A stretch of DNA of 64,000 nt from Nocardia mikamii NBRC 108933 (GCF_001613505.1 NZ_BDCM01000004.1:1-64000); one strand, 5' to 3'. Shown: positions 28,321 through 37,457, numbered from the stretch's first letter. The notes: generated by a model not told the origin, from the letters alone. Numbers and translations are program-made.

Positions 28321-30198
28321 CTAGGCCCCGTGCACCTCGGGGGGTTTGCCGTCGCGCACGACGACGAATCCGGTCTGGAAATTCTGCTGGACGCCGCCGG
28401 GGACCGGGAACTCGTCACTGATCGGGTAGCCGAGTTTGCCGTTCTCGAAGCCCTGCTGTCCCCACGCGTCCATGATCGGGCCGTTGCGCACGGCCCACGC
28501 CCCGGAGAGCGGACTCCAGTAGATATTGCCGCTCTCGAATTTGCTGTAGCGGCCGAGATCCTTGGTCGGCTGCTCCTCGGCCGCCGGGAAACCCAGCCAG
28601 CTGTTCTCGAAGCCCATCTGCGCATACTTGCCGAGGATCAGGCCCTGCACCCGGTGCGCCCCGGTCTTGTCGCTGAAGTACATCGGCCCGCCCTGGAACC
28701 CCTGCACCACGCCGTCCTTGTTCGGCGTCCTGGCCTCCGGCCCGATCGGATAGCCGGCGGGGCCGCGTTCGAAGCCCTGCCGCTCCCATTCGGCCAGAAT
28801 CGCCCCGCGGATCACCTGGGCGCCCGTCTGCGGCGACCAGTACACCGAACCCCCCTGGAAAGTCTGGAAGCGGCCCTGCCCGTCCGGCAGCGGCTGTTCG
28901 GCGTAGGTGGGCAGGCCCAGCGGGCCACCCGGTCCGCCCGTCGCCTGATAGGTCCCGCCGATCGCCCCCGCTACGGCATGGGCGCCGGTGGCCTGCGACC
29001 AGAACATCCGGCCGCCCTTGAAGTCCTGCGCGCTGCCGTTGGCCACCTGGTACTCGCCGGTGACGCAGTCACCCAGCCAGGTGTCGATCTGCACGGCCGC
29101 GGCGACCGCGCCGTTCACCGCGCAGGCAGGTTTGCCGGCCTCCACGCCGAGCGCGGCCGCGGCCTGCGGCCACGACTGACGCATCTCGAAATCCCAGTAG
29201 GGCCACGAATGTGTGCCGGAGGGACGGTAATTGGCCTGTACCGGAATCGACAGCTTGTTCAGCTTGTCGACGAAGTTCTGGCTGGTCAACCGGGACAGCA
29301 TCTCCAGGCCCATCCCGGCGTAGTTGGTGCTGATGCCCGGGATGTCGGACGGTTTGTCGTAGGCGCCCGTGGTGCCGCTGCCGGCGGAGACGTACATGCT
29401 GATGCCCTTCAGTTTGGGCGCCAGCTGATACGGATCGTGTTCGGACCACTCGGCATCCGTCGGCGGACCCCACATGGCGTTGGCGTCGAATCCGCCGGCA
29501 TCGCGCATGGCGAACATGATCGCCTGTGGCATACCGACACTCGTGGTGGTCAGGAAGCCCGAATAGGAGGCCGCGTACTTCACCCAGCCGGGATTGCGCC
29601 CCGCCAGGAACATCGCGGCCGTGCCGCCCATCGAAAGCCCCTCCACCCCATGGGCATCGGTGGCACGCCACTGGCTCTCCAGCAGGGGCGGCAGTTCCTT
29701 GGTCAGGAAGGTTTCCCACTTGTAGTTCCTGCCGTTGTCCTGCTGCACCCAGTCGGAATAGAAGCTCGACTGGCCGCCGATCGGCAGGACCACGGTGACG
29801 TTCTTGTCGGCGTAGAAGTCGACCGCGCCGGCATCCTTGGTCCAGCCGCTCTCGTCGTCCTGGGCACGCAGGCCGTCGAGCATGAACAGCAGCGGGAATC
29901 GCGCGTCCGGGCGGGAATTCCAGTCCCGGGCCAGCAGCAGTTGCACCTGGACCGGCGAACCCATGGACGGCGAGTTCACCCACAGCGCGACGCGACGGTC
30001 GGTCAGCCAGACGACCTTCTCGACGGTCGCCCCGGCCGGAGCCGGCACCGCGGCGGGTTCGGCGAATGCCGGGAGCGGCGCGACCGTGATCCCGGACGCG
30101 ATCGGCACGACCACGGCGGCGGCCAGCATCGCCAGCCGTCGCCTGCTCCATCGGCTGCGACGCTGCGTCCCCCGGCTACCGGAAACCACACCTGCCAC
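28321..30198 (-). CDS. Mycolyltransferase (antigen 85 fold) fused to LGFP repeats
   Basis: A secreted alpha/beta-hydrolase of the antigen-85 family followed by about 250 residues of LGFP repeats. In the esterase domain the triad is visible: Ser in GLSMGG, Glu in MGLEML and His in GTHSWPYW (189, 299 and 330 counting from the GTG at 30198). The tail has about five LGFP-type units such as LGLPTYAEQP, AGYPIGPEA and LGFPAAEEQP. This architecture matches corynebacterial PS1/Cop1-type mycolyltransferases, where repeats hold the enzyme in the wall. Start uncertain: GTG at 30198 and 30189 both give a basic, twin-arginine-like signal peptide, and neither has a clear ribosome site. Confidence 0.9.
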   Translation of the reverse strand: MAGVVSGSRGTQRRSRWSRRRLAMLAAAVVVPIASGITVAPLPAFAEPAAVPAPAGATVEKVVWLTDRRVALWVNSPSMGSPVQVQLLLARDWNSRPDARFPLLFMLDGLRAQDDESGWTKDAGAVDFYADKNVTVVLPIGGQSSFYSDWVQQDNGRNYKWETFLTKELPPLLESQWRATDAHGVEGLSMGGTAAMFLAGRNPGWVKYAASYSGFLTTTSVGMPQAIMFAMRDAGGFDANAMWGPPTDAEWSEHDPYQLAPKLKGISMYVSAGSGTTGAYDKPSDIPGISTNYAGMGLEMLSRLTSQNFVDKLNKLSIPVQANYRPSGTHSWPYWDFEMRQSWPQAAAALGVEAGKPACAVNGAVAAAVQIDTWLGDCVTGEYQVANGSAQDFKGGRMFWSQATGAHAVAGAIGGTYQATGGPGGPLGLPTYAEQPLPDGQGRFQTFQGGSVYWSPQTGAQVIRGAILAEWERQGFERGPAGYPIGPEARTPNKDGVVQGFQGGPMYFSDKTGAHRVQGLILGKYAQMGFENSWLGFPAAEEQPTKDLGRYSKFESGNIYWSPLSGAWAVRNGPIMDAWGQQGFENGKLGYPISDEFPVPGGVQQNFQTGFVVVRDGKPPEVHGA

Positions 30199-30302
30199 AG
30201 GAGTGTTGTACCGCGCCGAGACCGCTCGAGGCGGTAGGACGCGCGGACAGCAAACCTGAGAAATGGCAGGACACAAGGCAACCTGCGACCGCCCGCAACA
30301 TG

Positions 30303-30337
30303 TCGGCGCCGCGCAGATCGGATCTGCGCGGCGCCGA
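30303..30337 (-). terminator. Hairpin terminator after the 350-residue mycolyltransferase
   Basis: Perfect 17-base arms (30303-30319 and 30321-30337) around one central base, 26 bp downstream of the stop at 30363 on the reverse strand. A very stable stem that should separate this gene from the next. Confidence 0.65.
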
Positions 30338-30362
30338 GTTCAGTTGCTGTTGCGGCCCTTGA

Positions 30363-31415
30363 TCAGGCGTTCAGTGCGGCCAGGATGCCCGTGCGCGCCT
30401 TGGCCAGCTCGTCCTGCCAGTAGAGCCAGGCGTGGGTGCCGGTGGGCGGGAAGTCGTAGGCGGCCGGAATGCCCAGCGAGTCCAGTCGAGCCTTGAACGA
30501 GTGGGTGCTGACCATCGAGATCAGCTCGATGCCCATGGCGTTACCGGTGTTGAACGCGCCGACAAGGCCGTTCGGGTGGTCGTACTGACCCGGCAGACCA
30601 CTGGCGGCCGAGATGTACATCGGCAGACCGCGCAGCTGCGGCGCGAACACCATCGGGTCCGAACGCAGCCACTGCGGGCTCCACGGCGCGGCCATCGAGT
30701 CGACGTTGAAGCGGCCGGCATCGAGCATCATCACGCGAATCGCCTCGCGCATACCCGGGGCGTTCCAGTTCAGCGGGCCCGAGAACGAGGCCGCGTACTT
30801 GAACTGGTCGCGGTGGAATGCCGCCAAGCGCAACGCCGCCGGACCACTCATCGACAGACCGGCGACCGCGTAGTTGGTCCGCGAAACGCCGTAATTGCCG
30901 AGGAAGTCCGGAAGTTCCTTGGTGAGGAAGGTTTCCCACTTGTAGGTGAACTTCTGGCCGTTGGTGTTGCTCGGGCCCTGCCAGTCGGCGTACCAGCTGG
31001 ACTGGCCACCCACCGGCATCACCAGGGTGACGTTGTCGTTGCCGAACATCTGCTGCGCGTTGGTCTCGAACGACCAGGCGTTGCGGTCGTCGCGAGCACG
31101 CAGTCCGTCCAGCAGCAGCAGCGCGGCGTTACCGCCGTTGCGCGCCCACTGCACCTGCACCTTGATGGGGCCCATGCTCGACGGAACCATCAGTTCGTCG
31201 TAGCCACCCGCGGGAGTCTGGTGCACGGGTGCGTGAACGGGAGCGGCGATGGCGGCCGGAGCCATGATGCCCGCCGCGATGGGGAGTGCCATCGCGGCAC
31301 CCGCAGCGAGAAGACGTGTGCGCCAACCACGCTGAGCGCCTCGCCGCCCTCTGGGGGCTGACTCCGGCGCGAGCGCCGAATGCGAAACCGGCGCGGCCGA
31401 CCTGCCGAAACGCAT
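30363..31415 (-). CDS. Antigen 85-family mycolyltransferase
   Basis: A 350-residue secreted esterase-fold protein of the antigen 85/MPT51 family. The signal peptide covers residues 30-58 (WRTRLLAAGAAMALPIAAG, ending near AIAAP). The family core shows LLLDGLRARDD and MPVGGQSSWYADW. The triad is Ser188 in AGLSMSG, Glu297 in GIELIS and His328 in GTHAWLYW, so it is probably an active trehalose mycolyltransferase rather than a non-catalytic MPT51. The ATG at 31415 is preceded by agagag; longer starts lack a plausible site. Hairpins on both sides make it a single-gene unit. Confidence 0.92.
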   Translation of the reverse strand: MRFGRSAAPVSHSALAPESAPRGRRGAQRGWRTRLLAAGAAMALPIAAGIMAPAAIAAPVHAPVHQTPAGGYDELMVPSSMGPIKVQVQWARNGGNAALLLLDGLRARDDRNAWSFETNAQQMFGNDNVTLVMPVGGQSSWYADWQGPSNTNGQKFTYKWETFLTKELPDFLGNYGVSRTNYAVAGLSMSGPAALRLAAFHRDQFKYAASFSGPLNWNAPGMREAIRVMMLDAGRFNVDSMAAPWSPQWLRSDPMVFAPQLRGLPMYISAASGLPGQYDHPNGLVGAFNTGNAMGIELISMVSTHSFKARLDSLGIPAAYDFPPTGTHAWLYWQDELAKARTGILAALNA

Positions 31416-31705
31416 GGATACTGCTCTCTTTCTGCTGCTGTCTGCTGTTGTCGCCGCGCCACGACCACATCCGTCAGCGACGGCATGATCTGCACCCACG
31501 TCGAACCCGACCTTTCGACATGAGCGACGCCGCGGCTACGAACGGTCACACTTGCGCTCGCTGGACGATATTCGACCGCCCAATCGTTAGCAACACGGAC
31601 CCCGCCGGGTGGCTGAAATCCGCCCGTGCGCCATTCGTAATCGTGCAGTGACCCTATCGCGTCCGCCCGGAAATGACAGCGTGAAATGACGAATCAACTA
31701 CTGCG

Positions 31706-31722
31706 CTGGTGAATTTCACCAG
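31706..31722. promoter_or_regulatory. Perfect 17-bp palindrome, possible operator
   Basis: CTGGTGAATTTCACCAG has perfect 8-bp arms around one central base. It is AT-richer than its surroundings and lies about 290 bp upstream of the mycolyltransferase gene at 31415, beyond the terminator. It resembles a dimeric-regulator site; no cognate regulator is identified. Confidence 0.4.
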
Positions 31723-31738
31723 GAAACGCCGAACATGA

Positions 31739-31771
31739 CTCGGGCCCCGGCGGTTTCGGCCGGGGCCCGAG
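31739..31771 (-). terminator. Hairpin terminator after the 360-residue mycolyltransferase
   Basis: Perfect 13-bp arms (CTCGGGCCCCGGC and its complement) with a 7-nt loop, starting 13 bp past the stop at 31784 on the reverse strand. Confidence 0.7.
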
Positions 31772-31783
31772 GTGCTCGGATGT

Positions 31784-32866
31784 TCAGCCGATATTCGCCG
31801 AAAGGTCCGGAATCATGCGGTATGCCTCGGCTTGCCAGTTGAACCAGTCGTGCACACCGACATTGGGGAACGAATACACCACGTTGGTCGCGCCCAGTGT
31901 CATCATCCGCACCTGGAAAGCCCGGGTATTCGCCAACGCCAGCACCTCCAGCGGCGCACCGCGCATGATGTGGTCGGCGGCCGCAGGCAGTGGCAGGCCC
32001 AGGTCCTCCGGCGACGGGACGCCGCTGCCGGCGGCGATCCAGAGCCGGGTGTTGTTCGCGATCAGGCGCGGCGCGAAGACGAACGGGTCCATCCGCAGCC
32101 ACTGCGGGCCCCACGGCGGAGCCATCGAATCGACGTTGTAACCGCCCGCGTCGATCATCGCCATCCGAATCGCCTCGCGCATACCGGGAGCGGAATTGTT
32201 CAGATAGCCCGAGAACGACCCGGCGAAGCTGAACTGGTCCGGGTGATACGCCGCCAGCGTCAGCGCGGCGCTACCACCCATCGACAATCCGAACGCACCG
32301 TTGCGGCTGGTCCGGAAGCCGAGCCGGTCCCGCAGGGCATTACGCAACTGGACGGTCAGGAACGACTCCCAGTCGTAGCGGTAGTCCTTGCCCGGCCCAC
32401 CCAGGAATGTCTCGGTCGCGCCGGATCCGGTGTTGACGGAACCGAAATTGCTCGGCGGGGCGCCGAAGAACGAGCTGGGCGCATTCCAGTCGGCGTAGAA
32501 ACTGGATTGGCCGCCGACCGGCATGACGACGTTGATATTCCAATCGGTCAGGACCTGCGCGACATTCGTCTCGATCTCCCAGCCGTTGAGTGTCTGCGGG
32601 GCACGCAAACCGTCGAGCGCGTAGACCACGCGATCGGTGTTGCCGTCCTTGGCCCGGAAAACCCTGGACTTGACCGCACCCATGACCGGCGAATCCACCC
32701 AGAAGTCGAACCCCGACGGGTCGAATGCCGCCGACGCGCTCGCGCCGTCGCCGAGTACCGAAACCCCCAGGGGCAGCAACAGTGCCAATGCCATGCCCAG
32801 CGCCGAGCGCCTGAGCCACGAACCGGACCGACCTCCGAGTGACCGCTTCCTGTGCGCAAATCGCAT
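31784..32866 (-). CDS. Antigen 85-family mycolyltransferase
   Basis: A 360-residue secreted mycolyltransferase. The signal peptide (RRSALGMALALLLPLGVSV) ends near ASASAAF; the mature part opens with FDFWVDSPVMG and VYALDGLRA. Triad: Ser195 in FGLSMGG, Glu307 in APLEVL and His339 in VGVHDWFNW. After QSSFYADWNAPS there is an insertion of about 30 residues rich in Gly, Ser, Thr and Asn, also present in its neighbour but not in the 350-residue paralogue. ATG 32866 is preferred over GTG 32872 because aaagg sits 8 nt upstream. It is very similar to the next upstream gene, so the pair probably arose by tandem duplication. Confidence 0.93.
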   Translation of the reverse strand: MRFAHRKRSLGGRSGSWLRRSALGMALALLLPLGVSVLGDGASASAAFDPSGFDFWVDSPVMGAVKSRVFRAKDGNTDRVVYALDGLRAPQTLNGWEIETNVAQVLTDWNINVVMPVGGQSSFYADWNAPSSFFGAPPSNFGSVNTGSGATETFLGGPGKDYRYDWESFLTVQLRNALRDRLGFRTSRNGAFGLSMGGSAALTLAAYHPDQFSFAGSFSGYLNNSAPGMREAIRMAMIDAGGYNVDSMAPPWGPQWLRMDPFVFAPRLIANNTRLWIAAGSGVPSPEDLGLPLPAAADHIMRGAPLEVLALANTRAFQVRMMTLGATNVVYSFPNVGVHDWFNWQAEAYRMIPDLSANIG

Positions 32867-33252
32867 CGACACGACCTTTCACCTGAAGCGGCGGCCGCAC
32901 CCGATCCCACACCGCACGAGCCACCGCTCATTCCGGACAACACAGACACAAGCGTTCCGGCGAGGGCCCTCGCCGCTGTACTGAGGGTTCTTCGATACCA
33001 ATCGAGTATCGGTGATCCGGTAGCGCGACCGAATGATTCAACACGGAAATAGTCCGAAAGGTGATCTGCGGCACACACTGTGCGGGAAGGCGGTTTCGCC
33101 GGGCCGCGGCGCTCATTCGGAGCAAATACCCAGCTTGCGGCAGTTTCGCGAGCGGTTCTCGTGCCGATCCGACTCGGCACGGCAGCGCCGACTCCGGATA
33201 CGACACAGCCCCGCAGCGGAAGTCCGCCGCGGGGCTGCGAGTCGTGCTGATA
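32867..33252 (-). other. Intergenic region between two mycolyltransferase genes
   Basis: A 386-bp spacer. It contains the terminator of the upstream gene (33206-33237) and presumably the promoter for the gene starting at 32866. The part near 32960-33160 shows no open frame with a ribosome site, and I see no other structured element. Confidence 0.55.
33206..33237 (-). terminator. Hairpin terminator after the 369-residue mycolyltransferase
   Basis: Outer arms CAGCCCCGC and GCGGGGCTG with an inner GCGGA-agt-CCGC extension, 16 bp after the stop at 33253 on the reverse strand. Confidence 0.65.
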
Positions 33253-34362
33253 TCAGCCGATATTGGCCGACATATCCGGAAGCATCCGGTAGACCTCGTC
33301 CTCCCAGTTGTGCCAGTTGTGCACACCCACGTTCGGGAAGTCGTAGGTGACGTTGCCGGCGCCCAGGGTCATCATGCGTACCTGGAAGGCGCGGGTGTTG
33401 GCCAGCGCCAAGGCCTCCAGCGGTGACCCCTGGATGATGTCGAGCGGGGCGACCGCGTCCTGCGGCGACGGAATGCCGCTGCCGGCCGCGACCCACAGTC
33501 GAGTGTTGTTGGCCTTCAACCGCGGTGCGAACACGAACGGATCCATCCGCAACCACTGCGGGCCCCACGGCGGTGCCATCGCATCGATGTTGTACCCACC
33601 GGCGCTCAGCATCGCCACGCGCATGGCCTCACGCATACCGGGCGCCGAGATGTTCAGGTAACCCGAGAACGAGCCGGCGTAGCTGAACTGGTCCGGGTGG
33701 TACGCGGCCAGCGTCAGGGCGGCGCTACCACCCATCGACAGGCCGAAGACGCCGTTGCGGTGCGAACTGAAGCCCATCCGCGCGCTCAGGGCGTTGGGCA
33801 GATCCTGGGTGAGGAAGCTTTCCCACTTGTAGGTGTTGACCTTGCCCAGCGTCTCGTTGTAGTTCGAGGAACCGGTCATCGCGGAGCCGGTCGAGGCCGA
33901 ACCGGACGAGCCGACCGAACCGGTATCGATTCCGAAGAAGTTGCTCGGCGCGTTCCAGTCGGCGTAGAAGCTCGACGGGCCGCCGACCGGCATCACCACG
34001 TTGATGTTGGCGTTCACCAACGCCGGGATGATGTTGGTTTCCTTCTCCCAGCCGCTGATGTCGCCCTGGGCGCGCATACCGTCGAGGGCGTACACCACCC
34101 GTCCGGTGCTGCCGTCGGCCGCACGGAAGATGCGCGACTTGATCGGGCCCATCGACGAATCGACCCAGAAGTCGATACCCGTCGGATTGAACGCCGCGGC
34201 GGCGTGTCCGGCCTCTGCCACCGACACCCCGAACGGCAGCAACGTCGCCAAGGCAACACCCACCGCGGACCGCTTGAGCCATCCGGTTCGATGAGGCGCC
34301 GACGGCTGCTGCGACCGTCTCCGACGTCTCTGCTGCACCCATCGCACAGTCACGCCTCGCAT
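33253..34362 (-). CDS. Antigen 85-family mycolyltransferase
   Basis: A 369-residue secreted mycolyltransferase, closest to the 360-residue neighbour. A very basic N-terminus (QRRRRRS) precedes the signal peptide, which ends near GHAAAAF. Triad: Ser209 in FGLSMGG, Glu316 in SPLEAL and His348 in VGVHNWHNW. Between residues 144 and 172 there is a low-complexity Gly/Ser/Thr insertion (TGSVGSSGSASTGS). These enzymes transfer mycolate between trehalose monomycolates and to arabinan, outside the membrane. It lies immediately downstream of aftB, the position of fbpA in M. tuberculosis, with 183 bp between. Confidence 0.93.
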   Translation of the reverse strand: MRGVTVRWVQQRRRRRSQQPSAPHRTGWLKRSAVGVALATLLPFGVSVAEAGHAAAAFNPTGIDFWVDSSMGPIKSRIFRAADGSTGRVVYALDGMRAQGDISGWEKETNIIPALVNANINVVMPVGGPSSFYADWNAPSNFFGIDTGSVGSSGSASTGSAMTGSSNYNETLGKVNTYKWESFLTQDLPNALSARMGFSSHRNGVFGLSMGGSAALTLAAYHPDQFSYAGSFSGYLNISAPGMREAMRVAMLSAGGYNIDAMAPPWGPQWLRMDPFVFAPRLKANNTRLWVAAGSGIPSPQDAVAPLDIIQGSPLEALALANTRAFQVRMMTLGAGNVTYDFPNVGVHNWHNWEDEVYRMLPDMSANIG

Positions 34363-34545
34363 ACCCTGTCCGGCCTTTCCCGTAGCGCGGCCCGTCCGAC
34401 CGCTGTTCTTCTCTGCGAATGATCACCCGTGCGCATGCGGAGATGCGCCCCCGACGGACGTCCGTCACCGAGCGTATCGTGAAATCGATACGTCGGCGTT
34501 ATCAAACCGAGACTAATACACGACTTCTTCGTTGCCGTCGGCGGT

Positions 34546-36531
34546 CTAGTTCGGCACCGGGGGCGGTGTCGTCGGGTCCACCAGGTGGCAACGCTGGATC
34601 TCGTATTTCGGCACCCGGTCGATGCGGTACTTCGCGAAATGCAGCGACTGGATGACGTTGTGCTTGAACCGATCCCGGGTCAGCGGCGCTCGGTAGGAGG
34701 CCAGCAGATCCTGGGTGGCCGGGCACGACAGCGCGGTCCGCGCCTGGCGTACCCACTTCTCGTCGAGGAACCACGGCATCCACGGATGCTGGTCGACCAT
34801 ACCGGTATCGACGACCACCCAGTCGGGATACAGGTTCTTGTCGTGTCCGATACGTCCGTCGGCCAGCCGGTCGGTATGGGCGGCCAGCGGATAGGCCAGG
34901 CCCTCCTGGTCGATGACGCGCACGCTCAACGGGACGTTCATGCTGGTCATGCCCAGGTTGAGGAAGTAGACGGTGTGTCCGTACCCACCGGGCGGAATCG
35001 GCAGCGGCGGCGGCGCGACGTACCACATCATGAACGACGGCGAGTTGATCAGCAGTCCGCCGTCCGGCGCGGCGGCGATGTCCTGCAGCATCGCCCGCAT
35101 GCGCGGATAGTCCAGATAGTCCTCGGCGAGGACCGGATGGTCGTGCCCGCTGTTGAGGACGTAGTAGATCCGCTCGTCCACGATGCCCGAGGCGCTGATC
35201 TGCCCGCCCGAGGTGTCGGCGGTGGTGTTGGCCGCGAACAGCGCCCAGCCGACCGTTCCCACCCAGGCGATCAGTGGCAGGGCGAACGACCACCGCAGCC
35301 ATGCGGAGCGTTCGCCGACCGGCAACCGGACCGGCAGCACCGACACCGGCAGCAGCAGGCAGAACAGCTGCGGCAGCAGCATGCGGCCGTGCATGAAGTC
35401 GCCACCGACCCGCATGTTGAACAGCACCAGCAGCAGGCCGCCGCCGACCATCAGGGTCACCACCGCGACCGGAGAGCGCAGCCACAGCCGCAGACGGGCC
35501 CATCGCCCGGCATCGGAGGCCGCGGTGGCGCCGGTCGTGCGGCGGAGCCGGTCGCGCACCAGCGCCGCGGCCACCACGACGAGAATCAGCAGCGGAATCC
35601 ACAGGTAGTACGGGCCGACCAGATCCCACAGATATTTCAGGCCCTGACCCCATTTCGCGCCGCCGGCCTCCTTGGCCACCGCGGTGTTCGGATAGGGCAG
35701 GCCGTAATAGCCCATGCGCCAGATCTGATAACCGACCGGCACCGCGCCGCCGACCGCCACCAGCAACGCGCGAATCAGCATCGGGCGCAACCGGGTACGC
35801 GGCAGCGGCGCGAAGAACAGCATGAGCAGCGCCAGACCACCGATGACGGTCATCTCCGGCCGGACCACCCAGCACAAACCGGCCCAGAAGCCGGCCACGA
35901 GAAGTTGTGCCAGACCGGGCTTCTCGTCCTGACTCCAGCGCAGCAGCAACCACCACAGCACGCCGAGCCAGAAGATGACCAGGCAGTTCTCCAGGCCCGA
36001 GGTGGCATAGTCGCGGGCCGGCGGAACGGCGATGTAGACCAGCGCACCGGCGGGCAGCAGCAGCGTCGGCGCGGCGCTGGTGAACGGGCGCCACAACCGC
36101 GCCGAACCCACCATGGCGAAGGCGACGGCCAGCAGGGAAAGGGTCAGCGCGACAACCAGACTGACGTATTCGAGCCGGGCGTTGCTGATCCAGCTGAAGA
36201 ACCAGATCACATAGGTCCAGGCCGCGCTGGTGTTGGTCTCCACCCGCTCGCCGGTGTTGAAGACCGGGCCGTTTCCGGCCAGCAGATTGCGCACGGTGCG
36301 CAGGACGATCAGGCCGTCGTCGGCGATCCAGCGCCGTTGCCAGGCACCGATACCGAACAACGCGACGGTGACGAGCACCCCACCGACGAATACCGTGCGG
36401 GAGAACACCGAAAAGCGGCGCGCGGCATCGCCGTCGCGCTGTAGTGCGCGATCGGACGACTCCGCGTCTGCCCCCTCCCCGTGTTCGTCTCCCGCTACCA
36501 GCATCTCGTCAGGTGAGATAGACAGCGACAC
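34546..36531 (-). CDS. aftB: Terminal beta-(1->2)-arabinofuranosyltransferase AftB
   Basis: A 661-residue polytopic GT-C enzyme that adds the terminal beta-1,2-arabinofuranose residues of arabinan, the sites later mycolylated. After a cytoplasmic tail the first membrane helix (about 44-63) leads to RRWIADDGLIVLRTVRNL with the catalytic-loop pair Asp71/Asp72, then NGPVFNTGERVETNTS; about ten helices and a soluble C-terminal domain follow. The GTG at 36531 has ggagcggtag upstream and overlaps the end of ubiA by 23 bp; an ATG at 36504 just after the ubiA stop is the alternative. Order aftB-ubiA-PAP2-glfT2-glf equals Rv3805c-Rv3809c. Confidence 0.94.
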   Translation of the reverse strand: MSLSISPDEMLVAGDEHGEGADAESSDRALQRDGDAARRFSVFSRTVFVGGVLVTVALFGIGAWQRRWIADDGLIVLRTVRNLLAGNGPVFNTGERVETNTSAAWTYVIWFFSWISNARLEYVSLVVALTLSLLAVAFAMVGSARLWRPFTSAAPTLLLPAGALVYIAVPPARDYATSGLENCLVIFWLGVLWWLLLRWSQDEKPGLAQLLVAGFWAGLCWVVRPEMTVIGGLALLMLFFAPLPRTRLRPMLIRALLVAVGGAVPVGYQIWRMGYYGLPYPNTAVAKEAGGAKWGQGLKYLWDLVGPYYLWIPLLILVVVAAALVRDRLRRTTGATAASDAGRWARLRLWLRSPVAVVTLMVGGGLLLVLFNMRVGGDFMHGRMLLPQLFCLLLPVSVLPVRLPVGERSAWLRWSFALPLIAWVGTVGWALFAANTTADTSGGQISASGIVDERIYYVLNSGHDHPVLAEDYLDYPRMRAMLQDIAAAPDGGLLINSPSFMMWYVAPPPLPIPPGGYGHTVYFLNLGMTSMNVPLSVRVIDQEGLAYPLAAHTDRLADGRIGHDKNLYPDWVVVDTGMVDQHPWMPWFLDEKWVRQARTALSCPATQDLLASYRAPLTRDRFKHNVIQSLHFAKYRIDRVPKYEIQRCHLVDPTTPPPVPN

Positions 36532-37456
36532 CTACCGCTCCGATCCAGGCGATGGCCAGGAGCTGCAATATGCGATCCCCCAGCGCGATCTCTTCGGGTT
36601 CCCCGGCCTCGCCGCCATCGACGTCGACCGCGTAGCGCAGGACTGCGATGGTAAACGGGATCATCGAGATCGCGAACCACTGGGTGTGCTTGTGATCGGT
36701 TTCGAAGGCCCACAACCCGTAGAAGACCACCACCGCGGTGGCCGACAGGGTCCAGATGAAGCGCAGGTAGGTGGGTGTGTAGTACTGCAGCGACTTGCGG
36801 ATCTTGGCGCCGGTGTCGAGCGCGATCTTCAACTCCGCGTAGCGCTTACCCGCCGCCATGAACAGCGAGCCGAAGGCCATGATCAGCAGGAACCACTGCG
36901 AGAGCCGGATATCGGCGGCCGCGCCACCGGCGACCGCGCGCAGCAGGAAGCCCGAGGACACGATGCAGATGTCGAGCACCGCTTGGTGTTTCAGGCCGAA
37001 GCAGTAGGCCAGCTGAATGCCGATGTAGACCGCCATCACGACGGCCAGATGCCAGGACGCCAGGAACGACACCGCGATCGAGCCGACCAGCAGCACCGCC
37101 GAGAGCGAGTACGCCAGGTTCACCGGCACGATGCCGGCCGCGATGGGCCGGAACCGCTTGGTGGGGTGGGCGCGGTCGGCCTCGACGTCGAGCGCGTCGT
37201 TGACCAGGTAGATACCCGAGGCCGCCATGCAGAAGACGACGAACGCGATCGCGATATGCGCGACCACGGTCGCATCCGCCAGCACGTACGCACCGGAGGC
37301 CGCGTCCTTACCGGCGGCCAGCGGCGCCGCCAGCACGAGGACGTTCTTCACCCACTGCCGTGGCCGCACGGCCTTGACGATTCCGCCGGCCAGCGTTTTC
37401 GGCGGACCCTTGAGGACGGCTTCGTCGAGGTCGGTGCCGGTCGGCTCTTCACTCAT
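36509..37456 (-). CDS. ubiA: Decaprenyl-phosphate phosphoribosyltransferase UbiA
   Basis: A 315-residue UbiA-superfamily prenyltransferase that joins phosphoribosyl pyrophosphate to decaprenyl phosphate, the first step of DPA synthesis. The Asp-rich motif NDALDVEADR and the downstream HPTKRFRPIAAG and GKRYAELK are present, as are about nine membrane helices. I chose ATG 37456 (MSEEPTG) because it aligns with the mycobacterial start and lies just past the stop of the PAP2 gene; GTG at 37486 would add ten residues and overlap by 29 bp. It feeds the PAP2 phosphatase and DprE1 steps. Confidence 0.95.
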   Translation of the reverse strand: MSEEPTGTDLDEAVLKGPPKTLAGGIVKAVRPRQWVKNVLVLAAPLAAGKDAASGAYVLADATVVAHIAIAFVVFCMAASGIYLVNDALDVEADRAHPTKRFRPIAAGIVPVNLAYSLSAVLLVGSIAVSFLASWHLAVVMAVYIGIQLAYCFGLKHQAVLDICIVSSGFLLRAVAGGAAADIRLSQWFLLIMAFGSLFMAAGKRYAELKIALDTGAKIRKSLQYYTPTYLRFIWTLSATAVVVFYGLWAFETDHKHTQWFAISMIPFTIAVLRYAVDVDGGEAGEPEEIALGDRILQLLAIAWIGAVGVAVYLT

Positions 37457-37457
37457 A

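Larger units (their letters stand above)
31416..31783 (-). other. Intergenic region with promoter, palindrome and terminator
   Basis: This 368-bp spacer separates two mycolyltransferase genes. It holds the terminator of the upstream unit (31739-31771), a 17-bp palindrome (31706-31722), and must contain the promoter of the gene starting at 31415. No further open frame with a ribosome site was seen. Confidence 0.6.
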
